Source: a virus. Taken from it: DNA of 34,183 nucleotides. The position numbers and the translations under genes are program-made. The number at the start of each line of letters is the position of its first letter. Positions within the stretch are counted from its first letter, which is position 1. The DNA lies in the IMG/VR virus record IMGVR_UViG_3300025082_000033, positions 1 to 34,183 of that record; one strand, given 5' to 3'. Shown here piece after piece: positions 22,301 to 29,208 of the stretch. Under the pieces are notes generated by a model. The model had not been told where the DNA came from. It saw nothing but the letters and a program-made list of their open reading frames with translations, and did no database searches.

Positions 22301-23247
22301 GAAGGCAGGTTGAGTCTGCCCTGTTCGTCGAAGCCAATCGGCACGAAGATGGGAGCTGTCCAGAGCCCCGCTGTCTTCATCATCGCCAGGTCCTTGAGCG
22401 CAGCCTTCTCGAATCTGGACTTCTCCTTCTCCCACTCGGTGCCGTGCTCGGAGAGGCCCAGGTTGCGCATGCGCTGATTCACGTAGAGGTCTTTGTACTT
22501 CGACCAGCCGAGCAGGTCTCCACTGAGCGTCTCTCTCAACTCGATGAGATCCTGCATGTCCTTGTCTGTGGACTTCGCCTTCTTCGACTCTTCGATGAGC
22601 GCCATCGTGTGACCGAACTCGCCTGCTTGGGCGATGTCCTCGGCACCCTTGGCCTCGGTCCCCATGAGACCGCCTGTGGCTTCGCTGATGACATACTCGT
22701 CTGCGCTGGGCATGAACCTGCGGCGAGCCGTATTGAGGTCGATTCCCTCTCTGATGGCCGTTCTCTGGGCAGCTGCCTCACGGATGACCTTGCCCTTCTC
22801 CTTGACGTGCCGGATGTCCTCGGGCATCACCGCAGTGACGCCTCGAGCAGCTACGATCTTCCTGGCCTCTTCGGGGGTCTTGTTCTTCCGACCGACGAGG
22901 TCCACCAGGTCATCGAGGGGCACACCCTGCTTTCGCGCTGCCCGCCAGAGATCATCCTCCGATAGGCCGAGGCTCTTCGCGTGCCACGGGATCACAGCGC
23001 CGATGCTTCGCGGGAATACGATGTCGCCGCCTTCCGAGATGGTTTCTTCTTGCTCTCTCGCTGTTTGAGGCGCCACGGTGGCCGCATTTCGCGCGTTCAC
23101 GGTCGTGTCGATGAGCCGGTCGATCTTGAGATCGATCTCGGGCTCCATCGACTCCTCGATCTTCCCCAGGACCTCCTCAGAGACAGGGGGGATGTCGCGG
23201 ATTGGCGTCTCCGTCGTCGACTCAGCCACCGCGAACCCCGGCTTCAT
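13357..23247 (-). CDS. giant polyvalent protein (about 3296 residues), probably virion-internal and ejected
   Basis: From the ATG at 23247, chosen because translation upstream of it looks like a shadow of the 465-residue gene it overlaps; the frame stays open to 23385 and no start has a strong site. Order of parts: a helical N-terminus; a hydrophobic segment near 405-435 (LLGFAASVLTPDLLLGA); Pro-rich linkers near 820 and 1115; a zincin with HELIH at 947-951 and a possible third ligand in AEEIIAY near 1025; a conserved phage domain with YREVLITRP near 1720, FVEEIQSDWHQRGR near 1826 and DEGYDGVAFTRGD; a second zincin-like domain (about 2000-2155) without HExxH; a C-terminal domain with DYAGSMSGFDRSWW near 2870; and a hydrophobic stretch near 3060-3095. 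These are hallmarks of large polyvalent phage proteins that are ejected with DNA to protect or process it. It is last in the run of internal-protein genes. Confidence 0.85.
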   Translation of the reverse strand: MKPGFAVAESTTETPIRDIPPVSEEVLGKIEESMEPEIDLKIDRLIDTTVNARNAATVAPQTAREQEETISEGGDIVFPRSIGAVIPWHAKSLGLSEDDLWRAARKQGVPLDDLVDLVGRKNKTPEEARKIVAARGVTAVMPEDIRHVKEKGKVIREAAAQRTAIREGIDLNTARRRFMPSADEYVISEATGGLMGTEAKGAEDIAQAGEFGHTMALIEESKKAKSTDKDMQDLIELRETLSGDLLGWSKYKDLYVNQRMRNLGLSEHGTEWEKEKSRFEKAALKDLAMMKTAGLWTAPIFVPIGFDEQGRLNLPSAENKTWGQAFMPIVEIVGVNNEGQVVLRQESGLKWFFELMDIPEKVIAGAVTKKETESLLDAMKRAVAERRNLFFTLGESEAAKAAGRWTSIPMHLLGFAASVLTPDLLLGAVAVSKLGSRILKFKGSAKDAAEAASELGKVIKSLSDGDPEALKTAAMLEANLFKDPKYGDTVMRDVDAIGSVLASTANNDDILSVGARALNDLLPSRLQGEWLHAHPASLRVIKTTEEGDVLTRRDRIFGFHTKREKLESAKQALNNPATRAQLLDTAFLKSLKEADYAKGLGEATAAKLKAILVGGPKPGLMADFLTDAEKAKKAIVERLKLKDAKEVVALEKRLDDLAAKAGAFAVDEDNYVAVGKLLSRVEDALDLNIEIRAGAHLMARKLLMDKFNLEYTEIASNIYKKFQHYFEVSPEGHQFSRILQKNFKVSPERADQFARILDARAGMWQRKNGLPKSDWWNTRFRFKEAEATKKPGAPEPPPATPPVAPVSPTAPIVPPQLSGAPPRQALPVVAARELPTGPDGQALKFGSPRARMDGLEPTVLWDHIGGMKKAEDVVEWLTKYGELDVTRELCKRIKGLISKDINFKITSNQRERELLKLDKLGSYDANGIKISGAGWTDTGLTEQTLVHELIHAATSAALQAGKREFKEGGNWARRARAVAYNDLDRLAAEVVEYAKNQLKKPDLPSSQKALFEHIADKSVLGGPRRAEEIIAYTLTDPEFAEALRVIPVEARGVKHALTRFVEIIGDLLGLTKADEQNALAWVIEYSERTFKAAKTRFPKELGEQPLPVRPPEPTLPPVQPTLEPAPPVRPTPPVRPIDEPTPVAVTEAPVAPVVKPLPEAAAVEQGPVLYAWTDGETTVHNLTRSEMAEKVRANTSGFNSVWSPGFDNWKPAEKILDQTKDEVSVLVKVEPEPTAPPVKSTQEPVLNKEGVAVDWTFDGQLPGVDRNAGLKLGERDLTTDPFEWKGVKGETDANHFRTEAYLPDDWNYPGSDNFKVVDDALNNIGDSSAWIERLREKVLTFPDDVSFRLVWRGIDKIVEKAEGSVLEEVKALERLMHGRSRYVIQRIEAGQGPPPLLTQPGARRRYIYEPPLLSIPRKVDEDIPTYYSKLEEAAQKLPGRIVGTEEIPLTEAVMRTLRKGVKREEIEWTNIEQFLDDAAAQGKTSITKKEILDHLKNNRVVVDEVLAGVMPPRVRAAQRAVDEAYAPVEPMVRDFIDTMTSKGFLVENTLAHMVKDNPDKIFGAFESSVAGLIRSAKMAAIRAGSKDLSTNAKKVLTLFESGKADLFRNPMGYNRKQRMADIDEAYRIVDSTIADATTTGVKLPEADQRFYTSLKEALLLREVDRMKRAVSAAEELKHSDAFMDFESVKGNLDLLVKEQKIPRTKWGTYTLGGYGDEAGSNYREVLITRPMKSQKILDDPDVQRLWYGWNASDTRRSVPDYDEVWDRVWDRYDAHGTSVGDWFKSLRKDEFGSAQGSHWDTPNVLVHIRATDRVDEAGRKILFVEEIQSDWHQRGRQVGYQVESSKLLEELKKFGLSPDMTITPNIEVWKSLGIPDNVIDRLRPQYEALLKQNPESVPDAPFKDTKAWTALAVKNILRKAADEGYDGVAFTRGDIATKVVGMPEEAAREFYDKILPSVVKKYTKAPLESVGIEDARFTWPPEKVPFVDLTPKVKARVEKPAPLFATPRDEVVEDIIQFESDGRVILEAFEGATFRDAVRGISRVLVRDLEENDIDTLLGWLKTTDPEMASLVRKGTRIVGDTDDITKRAEEILADAFEDYLRSGTAPTANITKAFTALKNYVVGVYAKLSGDSGVRINDDVRSVFNRLLQEPATEEQAFSRLLRNTREEKLREAGDTVDVLREIQKEINRLGGAPRSVNELAKELETTGKLVIDKPIMFNRIGEETGIGIAKDGVVTLTKKDVSKLQQQIYEELVQARNPASLAPAPWTRRGHVTEESAAEIVRSFFQDDIGQGTTLTKLVTYYIFGGDAYANLRVFPPPVRRSIEGATRPVQQAIGDLVTLAKDGDYDNCIKYLTGKSVSFKSGRPVTSSGINYWGDSQDLVKQLFKTLDSKLQARISKGLLYRITREPGLVLAPTDKLDEIASKLVVRFGEDVPVEAVDDMGEILNAFRQSDFGKSILLALHSGGRQDNVKALSIIESLLFHAGLTARQGKSASKVDYDDALGLLREWENPMERFDRVLPAALKTEGKPTAVHGLMMLGGYGAAKKSMDDMVRVGVVVRKEVGEAFTAWQNGMEVSEKIMPEVMEYARRIGLNPVLMEATDLLGKKSYLAPEELLNRVNMALKRLEVGARGRGELKDMQDAGNFFYRFLKIRMTRGAYIPRTRYFIMNTFDHFTQMGMTVGFRPAFASVSRIAAQNLLTLPPITGGVHILQKTGVLSPDQFEKIRRGLQKYSDKLSQTISGTKWRIDVNSVLKGDDEVITLAHGGTTKYYNAAELRRIAVEEGIFASFDTRALERVLRQDIDSFFDAAKRTDSKFVQFNDDLLDMTADIAEAWAERERLGAMITLVEAGYDPRTAARLTIDALYDYAGSMSGFDRSWWINMVLPFWAFQKNANKHVFDMMFSPWGAYRMGVIRRAQERGSDALSYILYEGIVDPYGVDVANLDPETQSRYYLLRAQLEDYFGGPENVDDEVRKAMHIIFRGRDQILEDGKYYELSSVLQLARREELKGMSFPAHTIRRPSKSDLSTWMRDRNVILIPPAASETVRKFQALLDPDEVAFVVALPESTIAAGMRHMVYGIAGIMQLGIGFVGAQALTPADEAKSAVEYTYGPAFENIMLNTFPVNRAPLLAPLLSMAGMDPDIPPMRVSPIIGEMLISTGQVAIKKIPAEMDPFANIEDLMKRNPALTREQAKRLVTTREARYYVAPGVASLMLDVAPALIGQAHPRLQILAAASEINKLYLQMHATKFEQSTEDTASQVAEILRRTGMLQVYETRPGKLAGREIPRRKKSSISPP

Positions 23248-24619
23248 ACAACAAGCTGAGGCTCTCGTTGAGGGGGCCGCCGGGGAGGATGTCTCCTGAC
23301 TGCTCGTCTCGAATACGCTGTACCAGAGATTCTCCATACGAATCTCTGTAAGCACGAGCGATGGCTCGTAGCCTCTCAGGGTCACCGGACAATGCGCTCA
23401 AGATCGCACTTCCATCTGTCCCTAAACCCTCTACAGCTTCTCGAATTTGACTTGTAGACTCAGTGACCTGCTGCGAAGAATACGTCTCCGCCTTGGGTTC
23501 TTGGCTACTGCGTGTTCGAGCCTGAGTATCCGAAGGTGGTTCTACAAACGTCGCCTTCCTCGCCTCCTTCCTCGCCTCCTTTTCCACTGCGTCAACAGAT
23601 TGGGCTTCCTCCGCAAGCTCAACGTCAAAGCCGAGAGCCTCCTCTACCTTCTGCAAGTGCGCCCTTGTTTGGGTTGCTTGATTGCTTGAGGCAGTAAGCC
23701 TTGTGACTTCATCTCTCAGTATAGACAACTGCGCGGCATACGCTTCACGGCGGGGACCTGACCCAGTCGAAAGGTAGTCAGACTGCAACGCAGTATATGC
23801 TGTTGCCATTTCCTGCATGTACTCGCGCATCTTCGCATCGAGCGCAGCTTGATACTTCTCGAGTAGCGGAATCGACATGTGTGCGTATTCTTGTTGTAGT
23901 TGCCCAAAATCCGCAAACCCGCCCTCGGTCATCGGACCTGTTGGAACGATGAAGTCCTCATCGATATGCCGAGGTCGCGCCAACGGAGGCGGATCCGCGT
24001 AGATTCGCGCCTTCGTCGCTTCCCGAGAAATTTCAGCCTCGCCCAGAGGAAAGCGCGCCACACCGAGACTCGGTTTTCCGGCAGGCGTAACAGTCCAAGC
24101 ACTCGTTTGCTCCCGAGGCGGTGCGCCGGGTCGATTTGGGGCAAGCCTCTCTGACGAAGGCAAAACCGTACCCGCTGGAAGAAAAGCAGTCGGGCCTACC
24201 CCCTCACCGAGACCTATACGCAACTTGCCAACATCAGTCAGTGGCGCCCTTGTCTGAATCGCTACTTCTCTTCCTGAAGGGCCGACCCTACCCTCATAGA
24301 ATTCGCGTCTCTCTTCTACCGCCCTTTCAGGATGAAGCCCCCTCAATACTGGATCTTGCTCTGTTGGCGTCGGGGTCGCGAGACCTTCTTGATAGAGCCG
24401 CACTCGTTCTCGACCAATCTCCTTTGGCGTCATGTCCTTTGTCGCTACGGCAGCAGCCACAGCCTCCGGCTCGACCTTTCGAGTCTTGGTGCCGGGTGTG
24501 CCTGCGGCTGGTGTGCCTGCGGCTGGTGTGGTGGTGGCCGGTGTGCCTGCGGGTTCATCCACAGCTGTCGATGCTTGAACCGGAACCCCCCCTATACTCA
24601 ACCGCACAGTTGTGCTCAT
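23222..24619 (-). CDS. candidate internal virion protein, 465 residues
   Basis: The ATG at 24619 overlaps the stop of the 1028-residue gene (TAATG). The N-terminus has a pentapeptide repeat rich in T-P-A-A-G. The middle is mostly disordered with PXXP-type segments. Residues about 230-350 are helical and coiled-coil-like (LLEKYQAALDAKMREYMQEM and EVTRLTASSNQ), followed by a KEARKEARK stretch. The C-terminus has a helical segment with IREAVEGLGTDGSAILSALS and IARAYRDSYGESL, like an annexin or saposin-type helical pair; this may be coincidental. Position between the 1028- and 3296-residue genes suggests an ejection protein. Its 3' end overlaps the giant gene by 26 bases. Confidence 0.75.
   Translation of the reverse strand: MSTTVRLSIGGVPVQASTAVDEPAGTPATTTPAAGTPAAGTPGTKTRKVEPEAVAAAVATKDMTPKEIGRERVRLYQEGLATPTPTEQDPVLRGLHPERAVEERREFYEGRVGPSGREVAIQTRAPLTDVGKLRIGLGEGVGPTAFLPAGTVLPSSERLAPNRPGAPPREQTSAWTVTPAGKPSLGVARFPLGEAEISREATKARIYADPPPLARPRHIDEDFIVPTGPMTEGGFADFGQLQQEYAHMSIPLLEKYQAALDAKMREYMQEMATAYTALQSDYLSTGSGPRREAYAAQLSILRDEVTRLTASSNQATQTRAHLQKVEEALGFDVELAEEAQSVDAVEKEARKEARKATFVEPPSDTQARTRSSQEPKAETYSSQQVTESTSQIREAVEGLGTDGSAILSALSGDPERLRAIARAYRDSYGESLVQRIRDEQSGDILPGGPLNESLSLLYEAGVRGG
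24496..24555. repeat. four 15-base tandem units
   Basis: Units of GTGTGCCTGCGGCTG are exact at 24496-24510 and 24511-24525, diverged at 24526-24540 and nearly exact at 24541-24555. On the minus strand they encode a TPAAG-type pentapeptide near the N-terminus of the 465-residue protein. The repeats are in frame, so copy number may vary without breaking the gene. Confidence 0.7.
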
Positions 24620-27600
24620 TACTGCCTCCCCGCCACGACTTGCTCGGTCTCTTCCTCTACCGTCTCCCCTTCCTTCTTTTTCTTCTTGGGACGAGGGAGA
24701 CCGTCAAGGCGATCCATGAATTTGGCAAAGCGTGTGGGAACGAGAGGCTCCTCTGGCGTGGCTCGAGCCTCTTCGCTGAGCAGCTCTCCCTTCCACGCCT
24801 TCGCTATACGCTTCTCCTGTCGCTCCTGCTTCCTGGCTCGTGGTCGTTCCCTCTGAGTCACTGAGGGAGTCTCCGCTGGCGTAGGTACTGGCGGGGGTGC
24901 TTCCGAAGCATCTGGCGAGACTGTTGACGGCTCCTCGAGACTCGCGAGCATGGCAAGACGAGCTTTTTCAGCAACATGCCGCTTGAACTCTTGTCCATAG
25001 TCAGCCCACGCAGCTTGAAGTATCGGGTCTTCTGCGTTCTCTTCGCCCCCAGGAAGAGGTACCCACGCCAAGCCTTCTTCCGTCTCGTACTTCTTATCGG
25101 GGTGCTTGTGTGTCATCCACTGACGAAATGCTTCAGCCTGTGCTGGGTCGTAGTCAGGCACAGAAACGTCCTCACTTACCTCAGCTTCTCCCATACCCTT
25201 TCGCCCAAGTACCTTACCAAACCACCCCCGCGCTCGCGGAGGCGCTTCTGGTTTACCATACAGCTCGGCTTTTTCAGTCTTCGAGAGGGGCTCGAGGTCA
25301 GGCAGGGCTTCCTCTGCAGGCTCCTCGACGGCAGCTACCTCAGTCTCGGCAGACGGCTCGGCAACTTCAGGTTCTTCGACGGGGCGGACAATCTCAGCAA
25401 AAGCGACCGCCAAGTCGCTTCCGGGATCAAGGGGCCATACCTTATCCTCGAGCGCTTTCTTGATCGCGCCCTTGATGATGGGCGTGGCTTCTGAGTCATT
25501 GTACGCATTAATGAGCTTCTGAAGATCCTCAAGCGTGTCTTCTCTCGACGCCTCGAGTTCATCCCCGAAAGTCGGCGCCTCATCTTCAATATCAATATCT
25601 GTGCCTGGGGGCGGAAGAAGTGGAAGATTCTCAAAATCCTCTGCCGGAGGCTCCCAATCCTCTTCAAGCTCCGTGCGAGCACCCTTGAAGCGAGACTCGG
25701 GTCTGACCACGCCAAACAGCTTCTCCAGGGCGCGTCTCTGCCAGGTCTCTGGTCGCTCTGCGGGAATGTCTAAGGGCTCCTCAAGAGGCTCACCATCCAC
25801 AACATCCACATAGCCGCCGTCTTCGACATCGACATCGACTTCGGCTTCGGCTTCTTCTTGGCGTTTGCGTGCTTCGTCTCGACGGGCACGCACCCTGACG
25901 TCGCGCTCAGTCTTGACGCTACTGGGAAAGCCCGTCACACCGAGGGGCTCTTCGGCAGTGACCTGGTACGTGACCGTGGGGTCGTTGATGTCGACGATCT
26001 CTTCCCGCCCAGTGAGCTCATCACGAATACGCCGGGCACCTTCGCCGTACTTCGTCAGGTCCGCGCCATGCATCTTCATCCTGCGGCCTCGTACCTCACG
26101 AGTAGCAGGAAGAGTGTCTAAACGCTCCAGATTGTTGTCCCTGTGCACGTTTTCTTGAGCAGAATCTGCCGATGTCGCCTCGTAAGAACGAGGATTTCGC
26201 GTGAGCAGCACCGCAGCTTCTTCCGCAGTCATGTAACGAACCTTCCCCTCAGCGTCGTAAGTTACGAGAGGCAAGCGCGCATACGATTTATCCGCCTCGG
26301 CCAAGTGAGCTTGAGCATTATCGTCAACAGGAGCAAGTCCCTTGCCGTCATTTGAGTACAGGTAGTACCTACCTTCGCTGTCCACGTAGACAGGAATTTC
26401 TTCGCCCGTGTCTGTATTTGTGATGGGCTTCCCTGAGCCAAAGTCAACTTGATAAAGCGACGGGGCGAGCCCTGTTTCCCTGAGCTCAGCCTCGGTAGCA
26501 GGTTGACCGTCTCGCATGACATAGCCGCCATCGCTATGGCGGAACGTCTCCTGGTCTTCTGGGCTGTAGCCCATTGTCACTCTGACCCACTCGTCGGTGG
26601 GACGGCGCATGCCGACACCGTACCGAGCCTGCTTGCCTCCCTCAGCCACACCTCGAGTGGCTTCCCACCCAAACTGCATGGCAGCCCGCATGTCGTGTCG
26701 ACCCGCGACGTAGTTACCGGCATCATCGACGTATCCGATGGACAGTCCCCGGTCCTTGGCCCACTGCTGTGCTGCGTCCCGACCGACGAACTGCTTGAGC
26801 AGTGCGCGCTTCGGGTCTCCCCCAGCCGTCGACTGTATATCCTCCAGGCGCGCCATCAGCGTCTGTTGAAGCTTGGTCTTCTCGTAGAACTCGTTGAGCT
26901 CTTCTGCAGCCGCCTCACCACTTGAAAGAGGAGACTCGTCAATGGCGTTGTTCGCTCTTGTCGCAATCGACCGAACTCTACCCAGGGCAGCCGCGACTTC
27001 CGCATCTCCCACGTCGCGGCTCACAGTCTCCATCTCAGCGTCGACTTCAGCGATGTCTGACCTGACGTCACTGAGCAACGTGGTCTGATTCTGCTTGAGC
27101 CGTTGATAATGATTGTGGAAATCCTGAATCCTCGCGATCAAGCCGGGGCCCATCCCGGTGCCTTCAGCGATCTCGATGCCTCCGTCTTCGGTGATTCTGA
27201 CTTTGTCGTCACCGATTCGGTCGATGAGGGTCTCCCACGTCGCCGTCGTCTCATTCGTACGCAATCGACTGCCCGGAGACGCGGCTGTTCCAGACTTGTC
27301 GTTGAAAAATGCGTCAAAGCCGGGACCGATGCCCCGTCGACCCGCATTGACAGACGCGCTGATAAGCACTTCATTCCTATGTGTCGCCGACTTCTGGAGG
27401 TCATCTTGTGTCCTGACCAAAGCCGAATGCATCCGAGCCATGGCACTGCGAACACCGTTGCGGTCAGTGACATCGACCTTCGCGAGATTGGTCTCGGCCC
27501 GGATACGTTCGGCGCGAATCTTCGCCCCAGCCTTCAACTGCGCGATGCGCTCATGTGAGAAGGCTGTGTTGATGCCCTTCTCCAAGTTAGCAAGCTGAGT

Positions 27601-27705
27601 GACAAGAACACCCTCGAACTTCAGGTGCTCGGCTTCACTCGTGGGCGTGGACGCACTCCGGGCCGACCATCCGTGTATCAACATGTAGTCGTCCCAGAAG
27701 CTCAT
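24619..27705 (-). CDS. candidate internal virion (ejection) protein, 1028 residues
   Basis: The first ~330 residues are helical and coiled-coil-like (NLEKGINTAFSHERIAQLKA, then repeated long helices). The middle is globular with YxVDxxGRYY-type strands (PVYVDSEGRYYLYSNDGKG). The last ~450 residues are acidic and low-complexity (EVDVDVEDGGYVDVVDG, PVEEPEVAEPSAE) and end in a lysine run (PRPKKKKKEGE). I see no catalytic motif. Very large, helical, charged proteins between the tail and fibre genes and a polyvalent gene are typical of podovirus ejection proteins (compare T7 gp15/gp16 in role, not in sequence). GGGAG lies 9 bases before the ATG at 27705. Confidence 0.8.
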   Translation of the reverse strand: MSFWDDYMLIHGWSARSASTPTSEAEHLKFEGVLVTQLANLEKGINTAFSHERIAQLKAGAKIRAERIRAETNLAKVDVTDRNGVRSAMARMHSALVRTQDDLQKSATHRNEVLISASVNAGRRGIGPGFDAFFNDKSGTAASPGSRLRTNETTATWETLIDRIGDDKVRITEDGGIEIAEGTGMGPGLIARIQDFHNHYQRLKQNQTTLLSDVRSDIAEVDAEMETVSRDVGDAEVAAALGRVRSIATRANNAIDESPLSSGEAAAEELNEFYEKTKLQQTLMARLEDIQSTAGGDPKRALLKQFVGRDAAQQWAKDRGLSIGYVDDAGNYVAGRHDMRAAMQFGWEATRGVAEGGKQARYGVGMRRPTDEWVRVTMGYSPEDQETFRHSDGGYVMRDGQPATEAELRETGLAPSLYQVDFGSGKPITNTDTGEEIPVYVDSEGRYYLYSNDGKGLAPVDDNAQAHLAEADKSYARLPLVTYDAEGKVRYMTAEEAAVLLTRNPRSYEATSADSAQENVHRDNNLERLDTLPATREVRGRRMKMHGADLTKYGEGARRIRDELTGREEIVDINDPTVTYQVTAEEPLGVTGFPSSVKTERDVRVRARRDEARKRQEEAEAEVDVDVEDGGYVDVVDGEPLEEPLDIPAERPETWQRRALEKLFGVVRPESRFKGARTELEEDWEPPAEDFENLPLLPPPGTDIDIEDEAPTFGDELEASREDTLEDLQKLINAYNDSEATPIIKGAIKKALEDKVWPLDPGSDLAVAFAEIVRPVEEPEVAEPSAETEVAAVEEPAEEALPDLEPLSKTEKAELYGKPEAPPRARGWFGKVLGRKGMGEAEVSEDVSVPDYDPAQAEAFRQWMTHKHPDKKYETEEGLAWVPLPGGEENAEDPILQAAWADYGQEFKRHVAEKARLAMLASLEEPSTVSPDASEAPPPVPTPAETPSVTQRERPRARKQERQEKRIAKAWKGELLSEEARATPEEPLVPTRFAKFMDRLDGLPRPKKKKKEGETVEEETEQVVAGRQ

Positions 27706-27717
27706 CGTCGCTACTCC

Positions 27718-28377
27718 CTATGCAGTCTCTGCCTCTTGGGCCTCTAACGCATCAAGTACAGCCTTGAACTTGGCGTATTCCTCCGCCTTTTCCTCGGTCG
27801 TAGGCGCCCCTTCCTTCAGCGCCAGCGCCATTCCCTGAGTCAAGTCTTCCTTGAGCTCTCTGCGCCTCGACTCCGTCATTTGACTGATCTTGTCAGTGAG
27901 ACGCTGAGTCTGCTGCTGCGAGAGAAGTTCAGCCTTGGCAGCGACCTGGGGGATGACCTCCAGCGCCTGCTTGGCAATCTTCGCGATAACCTCTTGCGGA
28001 CGACCAGACCGACCCGTACCACCCAGCGCAGCCGCTTCGCGTCGAAGCTTCGCCTCGATGTCCTTGGTCGAAGCCTGACTCGCCCGAAGAGCTTCTCCCA
28101 TCATCTGGCGCTTCTGCTGGGGCGTCCAGCCGAGCTTGCCCGCCTTCTGTGCGTCGAGAAGGTCCCGATACTCTGCACGAGACTCACGAGCAGGCTTGGA
28201 GAAGTACGCGGGGGCAGCAGCCAGTGCCTGTGCGGCTCCTACCTTGCCAATATCTAAGGCACTCTTGCCCAATGCAGTGAGTGCAGGAGCGGCACCTGTC
28301 AACGCGGCGGTTCCGCCCGTCGCAGCGTCTTTTTCTGGTTCCTGTATCGTGGCACCGGTTAAAGGATTATCGGCCAT
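27718..28377 (-). CDS. candidate small internal virion protein, 219 residues
   Basis: An Ala-rich N-terminal half with a hydrophobic helix (LTALGKSALDIGKVGAAQALAAAP), then a Gln/Lys/Glu-rich, mostly helical C-terminal half (KAELLSQQQTQRLTDKISQM and a long EEKAEEYAKFKAVLDALEAQ helix). Size, composition and place before the two large ejection-type genes resemble the role of T7 gp14, although there is no recognisable similarity. GAGGTG lies 5 bases upstream of the ATG. Confidence 0.75.
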   Translation of the reverse strand: MADNPLTGATIQEPEKDAATGGTAALTGAAPALTALGKSALDIGKVGAAQALAAAPAYFSKPARESRAEYRDLLDAQKAGKLGWTPQQKRQMMGEALRASQASTKDIEAKLRREAAALGGTGRSGRPQEVIAKIAKQALEVIPQVAAKAELLSQQQTQRLTDKISQMTESRRRELKEDLTQGMALALKEGAPTTEEKAEEYAKFKAVLDALEAQEAETA

Positions 28378-28403
28378 CTCACACCTCGTAGATCAGTATA
28401 ACT

Positions 28404-29207
28404 CTACAGGAAGGATAAGACCCGAGCACTACGAACTCCGAAGGAACATCGCTGATAGAATCGAGCAACGATCTCAACACTCTTTCCGCGAGACACCGTA
28501 AGATTCTGAGAAGCGTCGAGTTCTTCCATATAAAGATACAGTTGAAGGTCATGGTAGCCCTTGCTCAAACTGCTCTCGAGGTGACACATATCATACCAGA
28601 CAGACGCTCGTTTTTCCCCTGTCGTACCCGGAAGCAAGAGTGCAGGACCAGAGTAACCATAAATCGCATTCGTCTTGGGAAGACGTCGACGTGTGTGGTC
28701 GATTATGGTACCATCGAGACAAGCGAAAACGCCCATGCGGAGAAGTCCGTCGCTTGAATCCAGACTGAACACAGGTTCAGACGGAGAGCCCGCATTCGTC
28801 CCTGTGATGGCTCGGTGATTCGAGACAAAGAACGAAAACGAAAGCAGGGCGTATGAGGCTGCGTACGGTTGATAGAACCTGATGCCGCAACCCGGCACAG
28901 GTACGCAGTTGTCTACGGTGACTGTGACTACATCGTTGGACTGCGCGGGTGCGCGGGCAAAAACATCTTGCCAGCAGTCGACGGTTTCAACATGCGCTTC
29001 CTGCGCAGCCTGCGTGACCTCACCTGGTTGGATGTGCTCGGCGTAGACCTTGAATCCAGCGTCGAGATTTGCTCCGTCGAGGCCGCCATTCGCCTCTGAC
29101 ATGATACCTTCGCCACTGGAATCCGTGCTGTACACGTTCGTGTTGTGGCCGTCTGTGTCGAGTTCACTGCCATCCGTGTACGTGTACGAGGTAGGAATTC
29201 CAGCCAC
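28404..29207 (-). CDS. virion appendage protein, 267 residues
   Basis: The GTG start at 29207 follows the upstream stop (29209-29211) by one base and has GGGGAG 6 bases upstream. The N-terminus is Ser/Asp/Gly-rich (TDGSELDTDGHNTNVYST), and a beta-rich body follows (YAASYALLSFSFFVSNHRA, GYHDLQLYLYMEELDA) ending in VEIVARFYQRCSF. The pattern is typical of trimeric or jelly-roll tail-associated proteins. It sits directly after the fibre-like gene, so a tail spike or fibre partner is likely by context. No family could be named. Confidence 0.75.
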   Translation of the reverse strand: MAGIPTSYTYTDGSELDTDGHNTNVYSTDSSGEGIMSEANGGLDGANLDAGFKVYAEHIQPGEVTQAAQEAHVETVDCWQDVFARAPAQSNDVVTVTVDNCVPVPGCGIRFYQPYAASYALLSFSFFVSNHRAITGTNAGSPSEPVFSLDSSDGLLRMGVFACLDGTIIDHTRRRLPKTNAIYGYSGPALLLPGTTGEKRASVWYDMCHLESSLSKGYHDLQLYLYMEELDASQNLTVSRGKSVEIVARFYQRCSFGVRSARVLSFL

Positions 29208-29208
29208 G

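Noticed and set aside
22015-22965. A 316-residue plus-strand frame opposite the giant gene
   Set aside because: Composition and lack of any motif mark it as an antisense shadow of the giant gene.
13357-23247. N4-type virion RNA polymerase, because of similar length (about 3,300-3,500 residues)
   Set aside because: I see no RNA polymerase motifs in order, and instead find polyvalent features (HELIH, YREVL/EIQSDWHQ, Pro-rich linkers). Size alone is not evidence. A profile search with N4 vRNAP would settle it.
23222-23385. Programmed frameshift joining the 465-residue and giant genes into one protein
   Set aside because: The overlap is open in both frames, but I see no slippery heptamer, and the giant frame upstream of the ATG at 23247 reads like a shadow translation. 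Two separate genes are the simpler reading.
10083-28400. Shared TCAGTATAAC near 10105 and 28392 as a late promoter element
   Set aside because: One copy lies inside a coding region encoding a membrane helix, and a chance 10-base match in 34 kb on two strands is not rare. Not enough to call a promoter.
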